From assembly GCA_963854835.1 (NCBI GenBank), contig OY978528.1:33587335-33651334 (forward strand): 64,000 nucleotides of DNA, read 5' to 3'. The notes below the pieces were generated by a model, which saw only the letters and a list, made by a program, of their open reading frames with translations, made no database searches and was not told where the DNA came from. This document shows positions 56,401 through 64,000 of this stretch, piece after piece. The DNA is from Megamerina dolium. Its lineage: Eukaryota > Arthropoda > Insecta > Diptera > Megamerinidae. Each line of letters starts with the position of its first letter. Position 1 is the stretch's first letter. The position numbers and the translations under genes are program-made.

Positions 56401-56450
56401 GCATTTTTATGATTGCTTGGCTCAGTATTGTTTGAGCACGCGTCAAAGAT
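53401..56450. other. Intergenic, no gene seen
   Basis: AT-rich DNA with many TACATA-type repeats and CA-rich tracts. Segment 55588-55740 begins TAGTTGTTGTTGTTATAG and is locally GC-richer, resembling the border of the LINE piece at 37670; it may be a LINE tail remnant. A (GA)n tract lies at about 56129-56152. Confidence 0.4.
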
Positions 56451-56613
56451 GGACACCAGTAAAGAGAAAATACGCAATATTTTACAGTTTTTCTTCGATA
56501 AAGGCGATAAAATAATGGAAATCGCCGAGTCTTACCGTAATATAAGCACTGTTTCTATTGCCCAGGAGCTAAACATTGCACAAAAAGCCGTTTGGAATCA
56601 TTTAAATAAATAA
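56451..56613 (+). pseudogene. Mariner transposase N-terminal remnant with internal deletion
   Basis: The frame reads MDTSKEKIRNILQFFFDKGD, then jumps to STVSIAQELNIAQKAVWNHL, NK and a stop. These are the first and second helix-turn-helix blocks of mariner transposase, with about 50 residues between them missing. No terminal repeats seen. Confidence 0.65.
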
Positions 56614-59600
56614 AACCTTCAATTTAATGCAAAAATAATTGATTTCCTTTCACTACACCTGATATTAGCATTATTTAGATCTCATACTCAAACTCTTGAA
56701 AAGTGTTTTTTTTTACGTACAACTACATTGATTCATATAAAATATTTTGTCCGAAGAACTACTATTTATTTTTTGTACTTTTGGAGACATACTCGTATAT
56801 TTCTTAAGTGAATAAAAATAAGAAGATGAAAAACTTACCGCGATCCAATGGCACACAAACACGTAGGATAATTAGATGAATATTTTTTTTGTTCACTACA
56901 CTTGTATGGAGAAGTTCTACGGTACACGCGACTATTGGTATGACGGATCCCCAGCCTTTAGAGCAACACTTTCGCAAGTTGATACTGATTACAGTGTCGC
57001 TTGCCCTAATTCGACAACATACAATATACTGAAGTTAGACGGAGCTTATGAGTTCATTCTCTCCGCATTTATGGAAGATGGAATTTTGAGTAGCGGTACC
57101 GGAGAGCCGCTTAAGGGTTAATATGAGCGTTTTTTTGAAGGCCTCCTAAACAACACATAATAACAATGGCATGGCAAATGGCAAAATTTACAAAATTATG
57201 ATTCTATTTAGAGTGATATTTCTGAGGGCTCAGGATCTTGTTTATTGGGGAGTAAATAAAATATTTATGCAGGTAGGTACATTCAAAACGAAAAATGTTT
57301 GATTCAAAATGTGTGTACACTTGCTTGTACGCATATTTGTATTTGTCGAATTGATATTGCATTATATACACGTCTGTTTATCAATGAATTGCAGCAGTGC
57401 TAATTAAATATGTACACAGTTAATACAAGAACCAGTGTCGCCATTTGTATAAAAGGTCATTGAGAGGGAGCAATATATGTTATGTGTGTTTATTTAAGTA
57501 CATGGGGAAGATATTACATGTGTACTCATGTGTGCATATACATAAATGTATAATGTATTGTATATAAATCGATTAGAAAAAGTTTTTATCCAAATACATG
57601 ATTCTATTGTTTTCCATTAATATGGAAATAATTAAAATGTACATGGTAAAAAGTGTTCATAATCAATCATATAGTGTACGACCTTTATTCAAAATATTAT
57701 ACCTACTATTTTTTGCACACTATGATACTCGTACCTACCTGATATATGTATAACAAATTTTAGGTCATGGTCTGTTTGGTGGGTTATCTGGGTTTCTTCA
57801 TTAAACATTAAATAAAATTTTTACATAGGCAATTGTTGTATACCTTTTGTGGCCACCTTCCAATATACCATATGCACCATTAAAAGAAAGTACACTCCTA
57901 AATGTAGTAAGAAGTTAATACAACACATAGATATACACAAATAAATAAAATTATAGAAAATATGTCAACAATAAACGGAAAAACTTTTAAACAAATACTT
58001 GCAATTTGGATTAATTGAATAATTGAATGATTAAACATTTTGATCAGCCAAACTTTGTGAACAAACATTTAATCGCACAGCCCTAAAATAAATATTATGA
58101 AATAAAATTTGTATTTTTCATTTGCACCCTCACAAAATTGACTATACTGCCTAAAAAATGTTAAATCCAGATAATAGAAATGGTCAAAATAAGCCACTTA
58201 TAATATTTATTTTTGTCTTATTTGAATGGGAATTTGTGTTGTAACGTTTAATTCTATCATAAAAAAATACATTTTTTAATTGTATATATCTTATTTGGCT
58301 GAGTTACTCCCCATACTTTATGTAATATTGGTCATACGAACTAAATACGAACTTACTGATTGCGAATATATGTCACCTGTCGCCTGTGGTAAAACCCAAA
58401 CCAAAGGCGACTTGATTAAACTAATTATGTATATACGTATTCGTGGTTAGTACCTCCCAAAATATGGTACAAGAACACAATCGAATAACTGCAGAAGACT
58501 TTCTTTATTCTTATGCCATGTTATTAAACTACAACTTAAAAAAAGAATAGAGCTAAGTTATTTTTTCCAAATATGTTTCGAGTAAATTTAATAACATTTT
58601 TAAAAATTAAAAAATTTGTACAAAAATTAGTTTGAAAATAATTATCGGAAAGAACAAACAACATTTCACGGTGATACAAAAATTATACGGCGAAATGGAT
58701 TTAGGTATGCAGACAAATGGTAAAAATTATCCGAATCCGGATTTTTTTCAGAACGGTTCAACGTTTTTACATATTTTCTGTCAACGAAATAGAACTTAAA
58801 TCAAAATAGAACATCCATCAGAACATTGATCAAATGTCTTCAAAAGTGCTATTTCCAATTTTTCTCCAATTTTTCAAGATCCTGGAATTAAAGATGTTAG
58901 TGAAATGCATGTTCCGGAGGAGAGCGAGTAAAATTAATTTGCATTGGTGTCAGGGTCAAATGTTTTTAGGTTCACTTTATAGGGTTATATGTGGTAGATA
59001 TAGGGGATATGAAAGTTTGGGCGAAATGTTGGAGTGTAGAATGTAGCTCACCTCCCTCTAGGGGTGCTCTAAAGGATGAATAATTGTTGGGGAGAGAAAA
59101 ATCAATGGGTTCGGTCCTGCATTTTACCCCTCTAGGGGCAACTTGTGAGCAGATATTGGGTTTTTTATCGTTGTTGATTTTCCTGCCATTTTTTTGAATT
59201 TTGTTCTCGAGTCTAGCACTATTTTTATGCCCATGCATCATGCATGTTCTTTCGCTGTTCCTAATAAATATATAAGATATACAATGTATTGGCATTTATT
59301 AAGAGTATGCCATGTTATGATGTTATGTTATGTCGTGAATTTAATTATATAACGGCATGTTATTTGATAATCACATAGATGAAAAGTAAAATACACAAAC
59401 ACTGATGTCTTTATTTGTTCCTCTTTATATTTTGAAATAACATTTATTTTAATTCTTTACTGTACTTTGATAGTTCAATTAAATTAGGGTTCTCATATTT
59501 TGTTAGTTTGTTCACAATTTTATGGTATATGCATATATATACATATATATGTGTGTGTATCTATATTTGTTTTAATATATTTATAATTTAGCTTAAATTA

Positions 59601-61753
59601 CATTTTTAAAATATGTTCAAACTTTTTGGTTTTTTTTTAATATATGTATGTATGTATGCATATAAGATAAGATAAATTTACTTAAATGATTTTTTTAGTT
59701 TTCAGTTATGATTCGTATATGTATAGTATATTATATAATTTGGTTTTATTTATATAGCTTCTAGAATATATATTTATATAGGGTTCTATGTATGTAGTAA
59801 TTGCTGAATAGCTAAACAATTAGTAATTACAAGTAAATATATGTACTTATATATGCGTTTTATAAGTTTATTCTATTGCACAAAATTAATAAAGACAAAA
59901 AACATTTTTAATAATATAAAAATTATATAACTATGTTTATTTTTCAATTGAGATTTCATATACATGCATACGTGTGTAAATTAAATAGTGACGTCTATTA
60001 AGCTTTAATTAGAATTATTACCTATTTTACATATGTAAGAACATGTAAATAAATTTGAATTGAAGGAAAAAATACAAAAATATCTAATGTTTTACATTGG
60101 GTTGATGACGTAAGTTGTCGATTCGATCCTTTTAGAGTTCCACTGGGAAGTCAATTGTTATCAAGTTCAAAAGGTACCTTGAGTTCATTGTAGTTTTAGT
60201 TTTTTTTTTTAGCATATATAAGTATATTATAGTGTAAGTATTTTTTAATAGTTGTATGGCAACTAAACATGTAGCTTCTTAAATCATATAAATTATAATA
60301 CAATACTAAAAATAGCAAATTCAATATTTTGATACAAGGTTTAGTTTTGCATATTTGTATGTAGTATGTACTTTAAAAGTATCATTAATTTGATATCTAT
60401 TTCCAGTATATGTATTCATAGTTTATTGTATATATATTGTGTATATTGTTGAATTTATCTGACAAGCATAAATATTATGTAAATAAAATGAAATCAACCG
60501 TTCCAACAAATTCAGCATATTTCAATTATGGCTTTTAACAAAAAAAAAAATTAATTTTCGGTCCAGAATAGTAAAAAATATTTGTTTAGTTCTCATGGCA
60601 CATATTGATGCTTTAAAAATTAATAAAAATTAGTTTCATTCAAGTAAAGCAGTTTAACGATACTGGATGTACACAGATATTGAAAAAATTACTTAAATTT
60701 TAATGAACCACTTCGGTAATGGTTTTTGTTTTTCGTGGCTGTAGTTGTATGTAATAATCTTTTGTGACTAGTTTTAATTTTGATTATTATTAATTTATTT
60801 GTAGTTGTGTATTTATGTATATTTTCATGCATAATTAAGATTAGTAATAAATTTTCACTTGTTTATCAGTTTATAATTTATGATTTGGTTAAGGATCGTT
60901 ATTTAAACAGTAAGTGCTATCTTACCGGGGAATTTATAGCGTGTCTTGTTATAGGCATAATTTTTGTTTGTTGTTTATTTGTATAATAATATGTTGAAAT
61001 TTTCTATTTTACATTTCATATACCAATTATAATAATTTTATTAATAAAAAAAATGTGCAATAATTAACTACTCAGTTCAGCCTTTTGATTGAATGTAATT
61101 GAATACATTTTCACATGCCGTTTACCGACTCGTAAGCTACATATAGATGAATGTATGCAGGCATTTAAATCAAACAAAACAATACATACACACATTCCAT
61201 ATATGATAAACTATGTAAAATACTTGTTTCTTTTTAATGTTTCTGTTTAAATTTGGCAACAAACATATTTTCCAATGCTTTACATATACATAAATTATTA
61301 ATAAGTTTTCGAAAATAAATATACAGTATACATAATGTAGTTTTTTCCCCAAAATATTACAATATATTAATTTCAGTTAAATTACACCAAAATAATTGCA
61401 CTTTTCTAAATGAAATATAATATATAAATAATAACAAAATAAAATAGTAAAAGTACCTATGAAATTATTATAAAACAATTTTAACTTTTTTGTCCTGTAC
61501 ACTAGAGATTCGTTTCTTTATATAGCAATTTAATTGAGATAAAAATTGTATTTGTTCGTTTTGCCGGTGATAAGATTATGATATTGAGAATTTAAATTTG
61601 ATAAAAGTAGTCTTTTCCTGTTTGGAGATGCGTTCTTTCCCAAAGCAATCACAAAGCCATTCTCTAAAATGTATACACTAAATATTATAGAAAGTACGCT
61701 TACCGCACACTCGCCATATGCATGTTGGTGCTTTCTGCATTCTTGTTAACTCT
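56614..61753. other. Large gap between convergent Rap1 and CUEDC1-like genes
   Basis: Very AT-rich. The frame 56876-57121 (starting MNIFFVHYTCMEKFYGTRDY) is the only one with non-trivial composition, but it matches nothing I know. The right part, perhaps from about 61500, probably includes the CUEDC1-like 3' UTR. No RNA genes seen. Confidence 0.45.
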
Positions 61754-62707
61754 TTACTTGCGTGCATTTATGTGGTGATGGTCTTCATCATCGCTCGGCT
61801 CTTCTTTGAGCGGTAGTGAATCAATTTGCTTAGCGGTTGTGATTTTCTTATTACGTTGCCAAGTGAATACACGAGCCATTTGCAGAAATTTCTTCCGTGA
61901 CACCTTGCCCATATGACGTAGACGCTCCTTAAATGCCGCATCATCTTCAGCTTTCGTTTTGCCACATTGCTCCTTCTCCAGTGCATTCATAAACTCTTGA
62001 TTCCAACGCAGCTGATTCATGAATTCCTCATTCTGAAGCATTTGTGCGAATTGTTCGTCTGGTAGGTCAAAATCACGCAAAGTCGAATCATTCATCGCTA
62101 ACGGGTGGGTAATGCGTAGGAAGCTCGGCGGTAACGGACCGATAATGGGTGGATTCCAACGACGTGAGCCATGACTACGTCTCGTGGATGCAGTACCCAT
62201 CATTACAGTCGTGTGTGTAGTTTTATTATGTGCAGCTGGTGGACGTTGTTTCGGAGATGCTCCTGTATTGTGATGATTGGGAGAACTCCCAATACCACCG
62301 CTAAGGTTCAGCAATGCTGCATTCGCTGCTGCAGCGGCAGCTGTTGAACAATTTGCAGATGCAACTTTTTGGGTATTACTACCATCTGTGGTGTCAATGA
62401 GTTGGGTCTCGTTTTCTGAGTCACTAAAGTTGATCAGACTACATTGTGGCGAATTATAAGAGTCCATTTCATTGCGCAATTTCTCATTCTACCATAAATA
62501 TGTAAATAATTAAGGAGCGTATTATTCCATATGCAGTGTACTAACCTGATTATCTGTAGACATAGCCAGTAGCTGGTCTATAGTGGCATCCACTGCACCT
62601 TGATTGGCACGTAACACAGCTTCTATTACTTCGCACTCCATATCTGGAAACATGGTCTTAAAATCAGACATTGCCTGCGAAAAGTCTAGCTGCATGGTAG
62701 TAGCCAT
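61754..62707 (-). CDS. CUE-domain protein, CUEDC1-like
   Basis: Two coding exons on the minus strand, 62707-62546 and 62488-61754, join in phase 0 (donor CAG|GTTAGT, acceptor GGTAG|AAT) to 298 residues. A ubiquitin-binding CUE domain fills about 7-48 (QAMSDFKTMFPDMECEVIEA then LRANQGAVDATIDQLLAM). A low-complexity Ser/Ala/His-rich linker with an Ala run follows. A conserved C-terminal region is RRWNPPIIGPLPPSFLRIT, then DEQFAQMLQNEEFMNQLRWN and FKERLRHMGKVSRKKFLQMA, matching CUEDC1. An acidic EEPSDDEDHHH tail ends it. CUE domains bind ubiquitin; the cellular role in flies is unclear. I think the Drosophila counterpart is CG12024, unverified. Confidence 0.9.
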
Positions 62708-63114
62708 TCTGGGAGGCTTTTACAACAATTAGCACTTCGTGTTAAATTCGAGTAATGTATTTTTATATGAAACTGCTATTGTCATCCAGAAATAACCAAA
62801 AATTATAATAAACACAGCTCGTTGGAAAACAGCTGATTGTACGAAATTAGGAACATTCGTGCACATAAATGCACTGTTGGTACTTCAAACTGGTATACAG
62901 ATATGATACACCAAAACTCAAGGTACAGTAATGCCGTGGTGGCTGAATGAAAGATGAATACGAACTCTCAAATCAACACAATTAAAATTGGTGGAACAGA
63001 AAATAAATACCATGGTCAGCAAACAAAAGATTGGTTTCATGACCACATTTGAGTTATATTTCATTACTCAACACAACAGCATTTTTGTATTATGGTGTGT
63101 AGCACCTAAGCATA
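62708..63114. other. Upstream region of the CUEDC1-like gene
   Basis: Probable 5' UTR and promoter. No TATA box singled out. It ends at the TA target (63113-63114) of a Tc1-like element. Confidence 0.45.
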
Positions 63115-64000
63115 CAGTGGCTCCCAGCTTATTTCGTACAGTGACAGTTTAAAAATTGCTACAGTCGTAATTCCTAATATAGCAAAAATTTGAACAAAAT
63201 ATAAATGCCATTTTAGAAAGGAAGGTTTGTTTTTTATTTTCCAAAATTTACTTTTTCAAAATTTTAGTGTTTGACACTATAAAAAAATAAAATAAGAAAA
63301 AAATAGGAAAATTCATGTCACAGCTTATTTCGTACAGTCTCTTTAAGTTCAAACTAAAAACAAAGTAAGTTGATTTTAATATTTAGTTGACATCCCTTAG
63401 CGTTAATGACAGCCTGGAGTCTATTTGGCATTGAATCCACCAATTTTTGAGTGATGTCTGGTGTGATTTTTTTCCATTCTTCCATCAGTACCTTCTTTAG
63501 GTCTTGCTTATTAGAAATCTTGTGTGTTCTTATTTTATTGTCCAAAATAGACCAAAGATTTTCAATCACATTCATGTCAGGTGACTGTGGTGGTGGAGAC
63601 ATCAAGTGTGGGCAGTTCCAAATAAGCCAAGATTGCACAATCCCAGATTTATGTTTTGGGTCATTATCTTGGTAGTACCGAAATTCTTCCCGCAAACCCA
63701 GTTTGTCTGCACTTTGAAGTAAATTGTTTTTCAGAATCTCGAGGTACTTCATTTTGTCCATTGTTTCCTCAATAAAAACCAATTCACCTACTCCGGCTGC
63801 TGACATACAGGCCCAAACCATCACGCTACCGCCACCATGCTTCACTGTGGGCTTAAGGTTCTCCTTGTTTAGCTCGGTATTCGCTTTACGCCAAACATAT
63901 GACATTCCGTCCGAACCAAAAATATTAAACTTAGACTCATCCGCGAAAATAACGGTATTCCAGAACGCAGGAGTATTAATAATATGCTCTTTGGCGAAGT
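63115..64000 (-). mobile_element. Tc1-like transposon with doubled terminal repeats (partial, runs off the window)
   Basis: The terminus CAGTGGCTCCCAGCTTATTT follows TA at 63113. The 18-base motif CAGCTTATTTCGTACAGT occurs at 63125-63142 and again, in the same direction, at 63321-63338. This is the IR/DR arrangement known from Tc1-like elements with two transposase sites per end. A transposase gene fills the rest on the minus strand. The other end lies beyond position 64000. Confidence 0.85.
63354..63998 (-). CDS. Tc1-like DD34E transposase, 5' end outside the window
   Basis: The frame is open from the window edge to the stop at 63354, 214 residues, with no break. First catalytic block is FADESKFNIFGSDG (63905-63960 region), then TVKHGGGSVMVWACMS and YYQDNDPKHKSGIV with the second Asp. 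The motif PPQSPDMNVIENLW carries the Glu, 34 residues after that Asp by my count. The C-terminus is DSMPNRLQAVINAKG. The N-terminal DNA-binding half is not in view. The visible half shows every catalytic residue, so this copy may be recent or active. Confidence 0.88.
   Translation of the reverse strand, partial: FAKEHIINTPAFWNTVIFADESKFNIFGSDGMSYVWRKANTELNKENLKPTVKHGGGSVMVWACMSAAGVGELVFIEETMDKMKYLEILKNNLLQSADKLGLREEFRYYQDNDPKHKSGIVQSWLIWNCPHLMSPPPQSPDMNVIENLWSILDNKIRTHKISNKQDLKKVLMEEWKKITPDITQKLVDSMPNRLQAVINAKGCQLNIKINLLCF

Overview
The window reads as AT-rich nuclear DNA of a higher (schizophoran) fly, most likely a tephritid fruit fly. The genes have short introns with canonical GT-AG borders. 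The encoded proteins resemble Drosophila proteins closely but are clearly diverged from them, and the gaps are filled with Tc1/mariner elements, LINEs, a tRNA-derived SINE and inverted-repeat elements. The tephritid assignment is inference; I could not run a search.

Six protein genes are supported. wit (BMP type II receptor, +, 7258-10684) and dib (CYP302A1-type ecdysteroid 22-hydroxylase, -, 13678-15528) converge tail to tail. A TMEM134-like membrane protein gene (-, 20745-41798) has two coding exons split by a 20.5 kb intron that collects transposons. HBS1 (+, 44225-46354, ribosome rescue GTPase) lies head to head with it. Rap1 (+, 50836-51390, Ras-like GTPase) has a single coding exon. A CUEDC1-like CUE-domain gene (-, 61754-62707) lies near the right end. 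One tRNA-Lys(UUU) gene sits on the sense strand inside intron 2 of wit. The genes do not form a pathway cluster. They are an ordinary stretch of chromosome, although wit acts in BMP signalling and dib in ecdysone synthesis.

Mobile DNA by region: 2-7 kb holds a TTAA-flanked non-autonomous element, a Tc1-like remnant, a deletion-derivative mariner, a SINE and a nearly complete mariner. 17-19 kb holds a LINE fragment and an element with perfect 37-bp inverted ends. 21-39 kb, the giant intron, holds a mariner with long inverted ends and a nested SINE, two more SINEs, a Jockey-like fragment, a Tc1-like copy, a (TA)n tract, a nearly intact 3.7 kb RNase-H-bearing LINE with a 13-bp target duplication, an RTE-like LINE, a second TTAA-type element, and a mariner remnant split by a LINE fragment. 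47-49 kb holds foldback repeats. The right edge enters a Tc1-like transposon with doubled terminal repeats.

I found no new multi-gene system. The observations most worth a second look are: the 57-bp stop-free intron in HBS1 that falls exactly in switch I; the tRNA gene nested in wit; the five-copy SINE family with target duplications; the recent LINE; several uncatalogued-looking inverted-repeat elements; and a probable synteny break between the wit/dib block and the HBS1/Rap1 block.
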